Of a stretch of 64,000 bases of DNA, positions 23,668-34,323 are shown piece after piece. The DNA is from Flammulina velutipes (Eukaryota > Basidiomycota > Agaricomycetes > Agaricales > Physalacriaceae). Every line of letters begins with the position of its first letter. Positions within the stretch are counted from its first letter, which is position 1. The translations under genes were made by a program, and so were the position numbers. The stretch is taken from NCBI GenBank assembly GCA_011800155.1, contig CM022376.1:806001-870000 (forward strand), written 5' to 3'. The notes beneath the pieces are model-generated. The model was not told where the DNA came from. It was given only the letters and a program-made list of their open reading frames with translations, and did not search any database.

Positions 23668-25284
23668 TCATGAAATCTTTGCCGATGAACAATCCCATAA
23701 TTTCAATGACGCTTCTCGAGCCATAGGTCGCGGTCTCTCGCTTGCAATGGCGATACCAGTAGCTTCGTCAGAGTCACTTCCGCTGCTTTCTTCGTCCACT
23801 GGCATGAAGTGCCGTCCACCGCTCGTTGTCAACAATGTCGTCTCCCACGGATGGAATGATACACATGGCACCGAATCTATCTCAAATATGGTTATTGTCT
23901 TCCTGAGATGGAGGATATTACATACCTTGATGCCCCGAGAAGGTCAGCGTAGGAGTAACTATTGGATCTGGTAACGTCAAATCCCATGTATGTATCTCGC
24001 CCTCCTACGCACGCATCCCTCAGTCAAATTTTTAGCTAACAAGAGGACCCAATATACCTGATCCCCCATACTCATCCACCTGCCTGAAATATCGATGGAA
24101 AAGTGGTGCCGCTGGCTAGTCAATTTCTTCGCGTCTTTCTCGTTGGTATAATGAGAAAAAGGACCACTGTCTGGATTCCGAAGATCCCATGCATATATCC
24201 CTATACGTCGTCGGAACGTTGCATACACAACGTGTGGTGACATTGGGTTGAACATGACCTACCAAGCTGTGTTCAGCGTCTGATGACGGCTAGCAGATAT
24301 AAGGGAACCAATACCTGAGTAACTCCAGCAGGTCTATCTTGACCGAGTCCAAAGTAGAGAGATGGGACGTTGGTGTCAGTATCGTACACCACAACGTTCC
24401 ATGGTGCCGGAGTCAAGCTGCCCAACGCGATCATACTAGCGTTTGGCGCATGCGAGATGGACGAGATTAATCCTGGACACCCATGAGTTACATACTTACA
24501 AAGAAATGGGCCAGAGAAACTTGCCTTTGATTCCATCTCTACTCTTCTTAGCTGGCGATGTGGGGACACGTACGCCATCCTGCCCTGGTCGACCAACTTC
24601 GAATACCTCAAAGGCCGATTCGAAGCCGCAGAATAGCCTTTGAAGGTCAGAGAGTTAGCTCTCTATCAAATCAAGATGCAGCGACCACTAACCGGTCTCC
24701 AGCGGGAGAGAATGCTAGACTGTGAGGAGCTACTTGACGCTCTCGATGATCAACAATAGAGTATGATGCCCGGAGCTGCAGGTCGCGTTTAGACCTATAT
24801 TAAGATATGAAATATCATGAGGGACGTACTCTCCCATTTGTGGCGTCAAGGAGCTTCACAGGGCATTCTCGTACCGACGCAGCGAAACAATAGGTTGATG
24901 GTGTTTGCGACGATGCACTAGGGTACCATGCAAAGTCCAGAACTGGCCCCGATTGAGGGAGTTGCACCATATCCTTGTTGGAGACTATACTACAAAAAAG
25001 ACGCGTTAGATGTACGAAGTAACTGGAACTACCTTACCAAGTTTGAAGGGTATGATCTTCGCATTGCGCCAGTATAGACAATCCATCTGGACTCCTGCAA
25101 ATGGACTTAGAAGAGAGCTTAGAGATATAAACCACATAAATTGGCACCAGATGGCTTTCCGAGCAAAGTTATGAGACGAGTCCCCGGCCAAGCTTAGACT
25201 GCTTTTCAACGTCGGATCTTTGGAAAAACTATACGATGGAGGCGTCCAGGTGTACTCTGGATCATTGCTAGGTTTCTCTTCCAT
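23668..25284 (-). CDS. WD40 repeat protein of the WRAP53/Swt21 type
   Basis: WRAP53 (TCAB1) binds box H/ACA and telomerase RNA; yeast Swt21 is linked to splicing. It starts MEEKPSNDPEYTWTPPSYSF. A join at about 25086-25138 gives NFARKAIWSPDGLSILAQCE, the typical first WD repeat of this family. Later pieces are ISSISHAPNASMIALGSL, VVVYDTDTNVPSLYFGLGQD, VVYATFRRRIGIYAWDLRNP, FSIDISGRWMSMGDQ, GEIHTWDLTLPD (about 23965-24005) and PCVSFHPWETTLLTTSGGRH. It ends SLKLWDCSSAKIS. There are at least seven exons; internal borders between 24260 and 24990 were not all resolved. It is head-to-head with the DUF1365 gene, 48 bp between start codons, and converges on the DUF6534 gene (169 bp between stops). 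Confidence 0.75.
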
Positions 25285-25332
25285 GATGGTGTCTAACAGA
25301 GACTTCTCGGCAACTTCCGCCTCGCAACTTGA

Positions 25333-27027
25333 ATGTGGACGACCATCATCGAAAATGTCTACGCCCTCTATGTTGGTCTCCCTCTCGCCCTCTTAGTAAT
25401 CGTATACAACATCACTGGTCCAATAAAACACTCCGAAGGTTACCTTCTCCATAACCAAGTCACCCATGCTCGACTCTTGCCAGTAGAATCCAAACACGCG
25501 TTTACCTATCCCACTCTGTCCTTCTTGGTCTCTCTTGACGCGTTGGAAAAGGGGCGGCTGAACCTACTAGGTGGTCTTGTATTTGGCTATGGCGGGATAT
25601 GGGGACGCTTGCTCGGTATCCGACCAGACCCCTACTTGGTCCCCGGGAAAGAGACAATCAGGCTCAAGTTGGAAAATGTCCTTTCCAGACAAGGACTGCC
25701 TCCCGATAAACTACGCGACGTCTGGATGATGACTATGCCAAGCTATCTAGGCTTCGAGGGCATCAACCCTCTGACTGTCTACTTTTGCTACAAGCCAGAC
25801 AATATCCTTTGGTTAACTGTTCTAGAGGTAAGCGCTTCAAACGGGATCAAACACCATTCTCATCACTTTGTAAAGGTCCATAACACCTTTGGAGAAAACC
25901 ACGTATACGTCCTCGAGCTCGGAAAGAACGAAGATGAAAAACCAGCTTCGCCGTAAGACTTTTTCCATCCCTTTTCGCACATCCTCTTCTGACCAGAGTA
26001 TAGTTTCGACCACCAGTGGAGCTTCCGGCGCGCATTCCATGTATCACCTTTTAACGATCGTTCGGGATTCTACGTCGTGTCCATCCGACGTCCCAGCCAT
26101 GCTCCCTCTGAACATTCCAGCACCACGAGCTGCCCAATGCCCTCTGTCAGGGTGCACCTCCACCTCGATAACACCTCCAATCCAGATATCCCAGGAGAAC
26201 TAAAACTCACGGCTCTTCTACGACCCACGTCTTCCTCGCGTCTCTCCACCACATCTCTCCTAACATCCATCCTCGCAGCGCCGTTCGCCCTGTTGCTCTC
26301 CATGCCCCGTATAGTGTACCAAGCGTGGATCCTGCATTATCGAAAAAGCCTGAACGTATACATTCGGCCTGAGCCCAAACCAGCATGGGGCTCCTCAGCG
26401 GGAGGCGTAAAATGGCTGTCGGAGGGGATGTTCGAGACGTATGCGAAGAAAGTGAACGAACGGTTCCTCCGACGGAGGGTGGATGAGCTAGGGGTTGTGG
26501 TGAAGCTCGTACCGGGAGATTCGTCGTTGCCAGAGACGTTGATTACGCCTAGAAATGGCGAAGTGAAAGAGACGTTGACGATATCGTACCTGTCGTCGAA
26601 ATTCTTCACGGTACTCTTTTCGTCACCTTCTGCGGCGCATGCTCTTCTCATGGGCTCGGAGTCTGAAGGCCTTTTTACGGTATCTTCTGAGTCCCTGTTC
26701 AAGACGATTTACACGGGCCCGACCGTAGGGAGGACGAGGTGTAGACGTCAAAGGCTCCGTGCGAAGCCTATTCCATCATGCATCGAGCTTGTCATTCCGC
26801 CTCGACATCCGTTCGACGACGCAGCGCTGGCATCGGCCTGGTGGTCTTTCGCGGTGCTGTGGCTCTTGCAGGCTATGGACGATATAGAGGCATCCGTCTT
26901 CAGGCTGGTCAAGGCGAGAACAGTGCCGGGAAACGAACCATGGTATAGGGAACAATGGGAACGGGCAGCGTTTGTGGAGAAGAGACCTGTTTCTCATCCA
27001 ATGGGAAGTGTTAGACAAGAGTCATAG
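25333..27027 (+). CDS. DUF1365 family protein with a membrane-associated N-terminus
   Basis: Exons 25333-25827, 25876-25952 and 26004-27027, in consistent phase, giving 531 residues. DUF1365 is an uncharacterised family whose bacterial members sit beside cyclopropane-fatty-acid synthase genes, so a lipid-linked role is possible. Residues about 8-28 form a hydrophobic helix. Family blocks: HNQVTHARLLPVESKHAFTY, the region around MPSYLGFEGINPLTVYFCY, VHNTFGENHVYVLEL and FHVSPFNDRSGFYVVSI. A second hydrophobic segment is LTSILAAPFALLLSMPRIVY. The C-terminal segment (FDDAALASAWWSFAVLWLLQ onward) is also found as a broken copy at 30.4-30.65 kb and, inverted, near 37.5 kb. It ends HPMGSVRQES. Confidence 0.85.
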
Positions 27028-27220
27028 ATGTAACAGGAGTATGTAATTATAGTGAAGAGACTGGCATAGGGAAACCATTATTAGACGCATTCAGAGAATC
27101 TTCGAGATATGAGTACATAGCATGATAAAAGTAAAGACACATATTAGGGACAGTAAGTAGCTTCCTCCTCCTCTATCATCCTCATCGCCTCCCCCAATGA
27201 CCTCTCCGCCTCCTCGCACA

Positions 27221-28027
27221 TCACAGAGACGGTGACGACAACCGATAATCTGAATAATCCGACCGTATCGACTGCGATGAGTGGATTGCAGGCGGCTTAT
27301 CATCCTCCCCCATCACCTCACTAGTAATATGTAATACCATGCCCTTAGACTTGTAAGCCATGGAAGTGGGGTTGTCACCACCCTCCCGTACGGGAGACAT
27401 CTCCTGCGAAGAGCTATAAACCGGATTTTCAGCTTTGCTCGAGGAGCTGGGCGGCATTCCAGTGTCTTCGCCGAGGGGGCGACTCGGAGTGCGCGGAGTG
27501 CTGGCGACGGGGGTAGGGGAATAAGAACGGGAATGGGAGGGGGAGAGATCATCATCATCGTCGTAGGAAGAAAGTACGGAGTCCCCCGAGTGGTCGTACG
27601 GGTCAATATCATAGAAGGGTATCGCGCTATCATCGTAAGAAGAAGGAACCGCGTTATCCTCCTCCTCCTCTGGGTCGTCCTGCTCAACACGGATAGGCCT
27701 CTGTGTGGGACAACGTCGGTCGTCATCCTCATCGTCGCTGGAATCCATGTCACCGTCCAGTGGGACAAATTGAGAAGGTGGTGTCATGCAGGCGGAATGG
27801 GACAAATGGTACTGCCTCTCCTCCTGATAAGGATGCTGAATAAGTAAATGGGCGAGGGAATGGGGACTGGGGAATACCTTGTCGTTGGAGTGGCTATGCT
27901 TGGCGCCGTCCGCCTCCACATCGGGCACGCACGACTGGGTGTAAGGAGGTTGGGTACCCGGAGGCGAGTAGGCATCGTCCTCTTCTGTCATTGGAGGTGG
28001 GCTGGAGGGATAACCGACGAGAGGCAT
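27221..28027 (-). pseudogene. Ser/Asp-rich disordered protein, copy 1 (frameshifted and truncated)
   Basis: Related to the genes at 30849-31909 and 36333-37415. The shared start region is present (complement of about 28035-28067, reading MSKFKRPRRIQ then stop) but frameshifted relative to the MSFYKSKRSNP start of the intact copies. The remaining frame opens at MPLVGYPSSPPPMTEEDDAY. A middle part rich in acidic and Ser residues follows (STPRTPSRPLGEDTGMPP, YSSSQEMSPV, NPTSMAYKSKGM). The frame stops after RSDYSDYRLSSPSL, where the other copies continue about 100 residues. It may still be translated from the internal ATG. An intron near 27845-27905 is likely, as in the other copies. No known domain. 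Confidence 0.6.
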
Positions 28028-28302
28028 GTTGTCTTCACTGGATACGACGGGGTCGCTTGAACTTGGACATGGTTAATAGTGGATACATATTTAGAAAATG
28101 AAAGTGACCTTGGGTTCGATCGCACCAGGCGAAATTGGAAGTGCTAGAAAATAAGAAAGGTAGGGCCAGGTTGAAAGATACGCGCCTGGTACACTTCTTA
28201 TAAAGCTGAAGGATACCTTTCATCCTGACTGTCCTTTCATGAACGAAGTAGTTGGGTTTCCTTTCATGATTGCGACAAAACAAAGAGATGATTGACGGGG
28301 GG

Positions 28303-28380
28303 TTACACGATTCCCGCTTCTGCCGACCTGACTGTCTACTTATCTCTGTCTGAGACCAAGTCGATCATCACGGTAGCCCA
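28303..28380 (-). pseudogene. Broken copy of the 3' end of NDUFA6
   Basis: The segment starting GGTTACACGATTCCCG matches, with scattered changes, the last exon and preceding intron of NDUFA6 (32123-32200), including the TTA complement of its stop codon and the stretch ending in TCATCACGGT. No other part of NDUFA6 is present here. It sits in the same position relative to Ser-rich copy 1 as the real NDUFA6 end does relative to Ser-rich copy 2, so it marks a duplication breakpoint. Confidence 0.75.
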
Positions 28381-28619
28381 CTCACGCCCAAAGGACAATT
28401 GCATCGACTCACTCAATTCTGAGAGAAGAACAGACAAGCACTTCGCTAGTTATCTTCCACTGAAGGATATGCCGCGCAGAGCTCTGAAGAACATACACCC
28501 AAGTCTTCATATGGGACGACCCGCTTTGATTCCCTATGTACGCAACGCTGTTTGACTACCTATTGGATACCTGCCAAAGAGGTCAGTCAAGGAATGTCCA
28601 GTCATCCTGAGAGAACCAC

Positions 28620-30083
28620 CTACTCCGTTCTCTCGATCAAAACGGAGTCGAGAAGTGTATACTTCGGTGTGGATACCTTCACCTGAGGGCTGCCTCGCGA
28701 TTCTTGTATGCTCTCGATTACCAATGCGGGGGCGTTGGAGACAGGGTGGGGCTTTATAGACACATGAGCGCGTCCTAAGTACAATTACGATTAGAAACCC
28801 GTCAAACACTAAATAAAAAGCCTTACCTGCCTCAGAAGCGTCCCTCTTTCTCTTGAATTCCCCAAAGAAATTCGTCCTTACATTTATTCGAATCTTCATT
28901 TCATCCGTGACAACCCAGATCGTGATCCTATCTCTGTCCAAAGGCACCGCGAAGACCTGCGACATGTTATAAATGACGATAGAATCCTTTCGACCAACCC
29001 GTGGCGACTCGTTCGCCACTAAAGACAACCGTCTATGCAGTTCCTCCGTAACGAATCCATCATACACTGCTTTCGTAATGAACACCGCCAGGTCATGGTC
29101 TTCTGTCCACAGCGGAATCGACCAGGGGAGCCCATTCAGCCTCAATAGATCTCCATGATTGTGCAGATCCTCAAGACACTCAATGTTTGGAACAAGCTTG
29201 AACCGAATGCTTCGCTCGTACGCAGGTCGGTCCACGGGAGAATGTAAGTAGAGGAAACCTGTCGTACCCGCAGGAAAGGGCACATAACGACCCAATTTTG
29301 TCGTCTCGTAGACCGGCTTTCCAGTCAACGTCTTCGGACCGACAATAACAGGAACACGAGGGCACTTGAATCCTGACAAGTCTAGAAAGTCCGAGGCAGT
29401 GACTTGGGATAGGTCTAATGTCCGAACGGGAGGGCGGTCGTTGATGTAGGGCTGTTTCGCCTCGGGGTTGAATCCAATCAAAGGATCCTTCGGGCGCTCC
29501 CCGAAGCTGGGAAGGTCAAAATACGAGGGTATGTAGACCTTTGGGTGACTGGGAAGACCTCTTGCCCGGCTATAGATCCGATGAGACAATGAAATATATG
29601 TGCTTGGTGGGCCTACCGATTGCAGAACCAACGAATAATACTTTTTAGAGGCGCCTGAAGTCTCTGGGAAAGTTCGTAATACAAGGGTGAAGATGGGTTG
29701 GGGGAATTTTGGAAGACGGCCGCCAGTACTTGTAGCTGTGTCAAAGTTGGTCTCCACTTCTTCGATCGAGCACGGTCCGGCTGGGGAGAGGGATTAGATG
29801 AGCCCACGGCTTTCCCGCCGTGCTCTTGCTCTGGTGGAGGTACTGTCGTATCTGCGGACACGCGAAGGCTACTTGTATGAACAACGATCTCAACGCGGAG
29901 ATAAAACACGTACCTCTTTGCGGCTTTCAATTGGCGCATGCGTTTGAGAGCAGCCTTGGAGAGTGGCACAGGGAAAGGTCCTTTACGGTCAATTATGGTC
30001 TCCAACGTTTGACGTTCCTCCTGGGTTCGTGGCCATGAATGCGTCCGCAAAGAGCGCGTCGTCCACTGTAGAGCCTTGAACAT
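28620..30083 (-). CDS. Homeodomain protein, copy A
   Basis: Start MFKALQWTTRSLRTHSWPRT at 30081-30083. A first intron of about 45 bp follows LKAAK. The homeodomain reads WRPTLTQLQVLAAVFQNSP...SIIRWFCNR, then an intron that splits the codon after Asn51, then the next Arg. With Phe20 as anchor, W48, F49, N51, R52 and R53 fall at canonical positions, so DNA binding is likely. A C-terminal domain shared by all copies follows: RTLDLSQVTASDFLDLSG, FPAGTTGFLYLHSPVDRPAY, RSIRFKLVP, LRLNGLPWSIPLW and SQVFAVPLDRDRITIWVV. The last exon ends QVKVSTPKYTLLDSVLIERT-E with TAG where copy B has a Trp codon, so it is about six residues shorter. Likely nuclear regulator; targets unknown. Confidence 0.75.
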
Positions 30084-30339
30084 TAATCACTGAAGAGCGT
30101 CAGCATACTGGTAAGCAAGGAATCATTCGCTTTACTGAACATGGATGATGAAAGTTTCTGTGAAGAGCCTTCGGCAAATCCCGGGATCAATATTGTCCGG
30201 ACCGGGACCCTGTTCAGTGCATACTTCGTGGTAGTATGAGCTGAGGTATAGGAGCGATCTGGTCGAGAATAGAATGCCATAATGTGGGGAGTTTTAGGCG
30301 ATGTAGTCATACATCAAATATTGAGTAAACCTTGCAGCT

Positions 30340-30680
30340 ATCCCCACACTCAAGGCACCAGAGACTTCTCGCTGAGCTTGTTCCTCCATGCGTCGATCTT
30401 TTCGTTCCGCTTCGACATCCGCTCGACGATGCGGCGCCAGCGTCAGCGTGGCGGCCCTTTGCAATACTGTGGCTCTTGCAGGCCATGGTCAATAAAGAGA
30501 CGTGATCAGGACAACGACGGTGCCGTTGAACAAACCGTGCTATACGCAACAATGGTAACAGTTAGCATCTATAGAGAAGACACCTATTTCTCATCCGGTG
30601 GGAAGTGTCAGGCAAGAGTCATACATGTACAATGAGTGTGTAATTACAGTAGAGATAGGCGACGCAAACAATTATTAGGC
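30340..30680 (+). pseudogene. Broken copy of the 3' end of the DUF1365 gene
   Basis: Compared with 26780-27080, this segment retains the order of GTCATTCCGCCTCGACATCC-like sequence, GGCTCTTGCAGGC, ACGGTGCCG and TTTCTCATCC, and the end AAGTGT.AGRCAAGAGTCATA followed by similar 3' flank. It carries frameshifts and deletions, and the rest of the gene is absent. It lies just left of Ser-rich copy 2, as the real DUF1365 end lies left of Ser-rich copy 1. Confidence 0.8.
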
Positions 30681-30848
30681 ACAAGGGGTTAGAAAAAGAA
30701 ACCACGAGAAGGAAGAGTAAAGATAGAAATATAACGCATATCAGTAGTAGAGGAGCTCATTTGTACAGCTAAATAAAATGAAAAAAGAGAGAGAAAACTT
30801 CCTAATCTGACGATGCGTGAATCTGCTCCTCATGTACCTCCTCCAACC

Positions 30849-31909
30849 TCAAGATCTCCTTAAGCCTCTTTCACTCATCCTGTCCTCTTCCTCATCTTTC
30901 TCCGCTTCATCATCATCGTCGTCGTCGTCGTCGTCCCAATCACTGGGCTCTCTGCTGGTAGGACTCCTACTGCCTGGCTCGGATGTGCTGGGAGAATTCA
31001 TTTCGGTGTCGGCGTCATAACCACTGTTGTAGGAGGAGGAGGACGGTTGAGGAGATGAGCGAGGGGTTAAGTCCTCCTCGTCATCATTGTGCGACGAGGA
31101 CTGTGAGGAAGAAAAGTCCCGTGAGGACCGAGAGGACGTCGACTCCTCCTCAGATGGCGACGACTCCCGTTCATGCGAGTAATCCGTCCGTGTCGAGTCC
31201 TGTGATAAGCGGGCCAGAGGCGCATCATCGTCCCTCAGACTCAGTGGACCACCATCCTCTGCATCGAAGTCGTGACCCTCAGCGAGGAGCGCCATGGAAG
31301 TGGGGTTGTTACCACCTTGTGGTGGAGGAGGCGCTTCCTGCGAAGAGCTATAAGGGCTTTCTGCTCTGACCGGGGAGCTGAGCGGCATTTCTGTGTCTTC
31401 ATCGAAGGAACGAGCGCGAGGAGTGCTGGGGGTAGGGGTGAGGGAACGTGAGCGGGATTCCTGGGGAGGGTCATCGTCGTAAGATGAGGGTATGCCGTCG
31501 TGATTATCACCATAAGAAGAAGTAAGCGCGTTATCCTGCGGCTCATCGGTGTCATGGTCCTGCATAACGGGGATAGGAAGAGGCCTTTGCGTGCGACAAC
31601 GCTCATCATCGATGGTTTCCGTCTTATTGTCCGTTAGAGACGACTAATGGTAGTGTAGAATGAGTAAACGGGAACTGAAAAATGGGAGATGGTGCGTACC
31701 GTGTCGTCGGAGTGTGGGTCGTCGCTATACTCGTCGCCGTCTACCTCCATATCGGGTTCGCACGGGAAAGGTTGGGCGATATTCGAAGGTGGGTAGGTAT
31801 TGTCCTCTTCTGTCATTGGGGGCGGGCTGGAGGAATGGTCGATGAGAGGCGTGTTTTCTTTTCCTTCCGCCACGACGGGGTTGGAGCGCTTGGACTTGTA
31901 GAAGGACAT
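30849..31909 (-). CDS. Ser/Asp-rich disordered protein, copy 2
   Basis: Start MSFYKSKRSNPVVAEGKENT at 31907-31909. Exon 1 ends near 31703 before a short intron with GTACGC donor; exon 2 opens SSLTDNKTETIDDERC. The protein is low-complexity throughout: proline and acidic residues (SSPPPMTEED), SSYGD/SSYDDD motifs, TPSTPRARSFDEDTEMPLSS, long Ser runs, and a stretch of about nine Asp near the end (DWDDDDDDDDDEAEKDEEED). It ends RMSERGLRRS. No known domain and no signal peptide. SP/TP sites are frequent, so proline-directed phosphorylation is plausible. The conserved N-terminus contains KEN followed by TP, which could act as a degron; this is speculative. Confidence 0.6.
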
Positions 31910-32122
31910 GATTAATGTAGGGATGCGGGGTTGCTAAATGAAAGAGACGTCGGGGTTGGTCGCGTCAGGCGAGCTTGAGAGTGATAGAGAGTAGCAAAGA
32001 CAGGGATGAAAGATACGCGCCTGGTACGCTTTCTTATAAAGCTGAAGGATATCTTTCAGGTCGACTGTCCTTTCATGAACAAAGTAGTTGATGCGAAACA
32101 AAGAGTTGATTGACACTGAAGG

Positions 32123-32630
32123 TTACACGATTCCCGACGCTGCCGGCCTGACCGCCTGCTCGTCCCTTCCTGCTACCAAGTCAGTCATCACGGTCGTCGA
32201 GAACAACGATACCACTCACCCTCGTAGAACTTTTGCAAGAACGACTTTTGCGGCGGCTCATTCGACTTTAGAAGGATACCCATAACATGGTCAGGCAGCT
32301 TCCAGACATTCATGCATTCCTGGTAATCCTGCCTGGATTGGTGCAGCAGGATGTCGACGGCGCGCGAGTCAGTGACGTTCCGGTTTGTCTCGAACTTTTG
32401 GCGGATGGCGTGGCGCACGTACGCTGGCGAGACGGGCAAAGTGTACATGGCTACGATTTCTGGGGCCTGCATGTTCGAGTTAAAGGAGAAGAGCATTATG
32501 CATGCGGTGGACGTACGCCACGGTACCATTCGCGGTAAAGCTGGATGACTCGTCTACGCTGCTCGGCGGCGCTGCTGGATATCGTTGCAGGACGTGCAAG
32601 ACGCGACGGGATGGTGAACGCTGTCGCCAT
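32123..32630 (-). CDS. NDUFA6: NADH:ubiquinone oxidoreductase subunit NDUFA6/B14 (LYR family)
   Basis: Accessory subunit of mitochondrial complex I. It starts MATAFTIPSRLARPATISSS. The LYR-type motif is in RRRVIQLYREW. An intron then joins to APEIVAMYTLPVSPAYVRHA, followed by IRQKFETNRNVTDSRAVDIL, HQSRQDYQECMNVWKLPDHV and KSFLQKFYEG. A second intron (donor GTGAGT) leads to the last exon RDEQAVRPAASGIV with stop TAA (complement of 32123-32125). Length is about 130 residues, as expected. It is divergent from PDAP1 with 107 bp between starts. Its last exon has a broken duplicate at 28303-28380. Confidence 0.92.
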
Positions 32631-32737
32631 GATTGTTGGATGGTGATGGCAAGAGGCAAAGATGACGGCGGACGGACTTTGCCGCTCTCTCTATTACCGT
32701 CACCACCACCACCAACACTAACGAATATCTTGAAATT
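32631..32737. promoter_or_regulatory. Shared divergent promoter of NDUFA6 and PDAP1
   Basis: 107 bp lie between the two ATGs. It contains a run of CACCAC repeats (about 32699-32714). No further site is clear. Confidence 0.4.
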
Positions 32738-33564
32738 ATGGTTCGTGGAACAGGTGCGTACGCTTGTATTTGCTGGGCATCGTCGTTGACAACGCTCATT
32801 TGCAGGAAAGTTCAAGCAGAAGCGAGGCGGAGGCCGCAATTTTAGGTGCGCCCACAATCAGTTTCCATCTGCGCGACTGACGCTGGCTACAGCAAAGACA
32901 TGATCCTCGACGAGAACGGCACTGCTGTTTCTGCTGCACGGAAACGGTACGCTTCGCTTCGTGATCCCTACCATCCTGTAGCTCATCGTCACCAAGCGCC
33001 GAGGACGCTGCCAGCGACAATTCTGACAATTCCGAGGAAGAGTCAGCGGAAGAAGAGTCAGAAGAAGAAGAGGTCGATCCAACTAAAGACAAACCAGAAC
33101 TCAGCCGCACTGAGCGTCGAGAACTCAAGAAGAAACAAGCCGCCGAGAAACTCAAGGCTAACGGCGACGAGGACGAAGACGAGGATCTCATCAATCCCAA
33201 CCATGTCACGAAGAAACTGAAGATCTCTGACCTGGGCGCACCGCAGGAGCTGTCGCGCAAGGAGAGAGAGGCCAAGGATAAGCAGGATGCCAAGGATCGC
33301 TATTGGAAGGTATGAGCCACAAAATTATTATATTCTTTCCTAACAATTCCGTAGCTTCACGTCCAAGGCAAGACGGAGCAGGCAAAGACAGACCTTGCCC
33401 GTCTGGCAAAGATCAAGGCAGAGCGCGAGGCTGCACAGGCAAAGCGCAAGGCGGAGACTGAGGGTATGTCACTCCTACTCTATGTTACTCTGATGCTAAT
33501 TTTCTCTTTAGCAAAGGCGTCAGAGATAGCGGCAAAGACCAAGGCGCAGCAGGGCAGGAGATAA
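32738..33564 (+). CDS. PDAP1: Casein kinase substrate phosphoprotein PP28 / PDAP1 homologue
   Basis: Small, highly charged conserved eukaryotic protein; RNA or membrane association has been proposed for the family. Exons: 32738-32753 (16 nt), 32806-32845 (40 nt), then from 32893 to about 32947, about 32999-33309, about 33355-33462, and from about 33511 to 33564. It begins MVRGTGKFKQKRGGGRNF, continues SKDMILDENGTAVSAARKR, then has acidic repeats (EEESAEEESEEEEVDPTK). The conserved core reads INPNHVTKKLKISDLGAPQE, LSRKEREAKDKQDAKDRYWK and LHVQGKTEQAKTDLARLAKI. It ends KTKAQQGRR. The core GKTEQAK.DLARLA identifies the family. Later exon borders are approximate. Confidence 0.88.
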
Positions 33565-34323
33565 ACACAAGCTGGAGACATGTATTGATTATCTGTAATA
33601 CATATATTGTACTTTCCAACGTGTGCCACAAATTTTGGTGAGGTATTTACGCCACATAACCAGGGTTAGGGTCTGAAATACTTCCGATTGTGGCGCAAAT
33701 ATCGGATTCCCACAAATCACTTGGCTAATAATTTACATCGCTCCGCACGATCATGATGAGCATGATCAGAAACAAGCTGTTGAACTAGCTACGTACGCGT
33801 ATACTTCTCTGTTTAGGAAATTCTAGTTGTGCATTATGTATATAACTCCCTTCATGATAATGAACATATTCATACACTTCTTCAAGTTTTATATGCTTGC
33901 CCCTGACCTAAATCTCCCACCGGATGCGAAACGGGTCTCCCCTCGAGCTCTCTTCTCTCTACGCCCCATGTCCTCAATCCTGCCTCGAGGTCCAAATCTC
34001 CACTATCGTGAAATAGGACTAAGACTCATCATCTGTGCATAAACAGATTGCGTAGTAAAGAGTAGCCGCGAGTGTCCCTTTTATTTCTGTTAGAGGTTGG
34101 CTAATGCGATTCGTGAGCAAGTTAACTCGGGGCCAGGAAGGACATCCGGGATTTACCGAATGCTCTTAGACTTGACACTTCTTGACACTGACCAGTGAGG
34201 CTGGTGAAGCACAGTGCATTGACCCATAGGCTGACACCTGAACTTAGAGGTCTCTTCATCATCCTTGTTCAGTAAATCGAATGATTCCTTGTTAACCAGT
34301 ATGCTGACGCTCTTCAGTGATTA
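33565..34323. other. Intergenic stretch upstream of homeodomain copy B
   Basis: No gene is supported. From about 34225 the sequence resembles the region before homeodomain copies A and C (AGTAAA.CGAATGATTCCT near the start codon), so the block duplicated with these genes includes their promoter. A 20-bp word at 33664-33683 recurs at 51911-51930. Confidence 0.5.

Noticed and set aside
30282..30635. Open frame of 117 codons as a gene
   Set aside because: It lies in the degenerate copy of the DUF1365 3' end, which explains the open frame.
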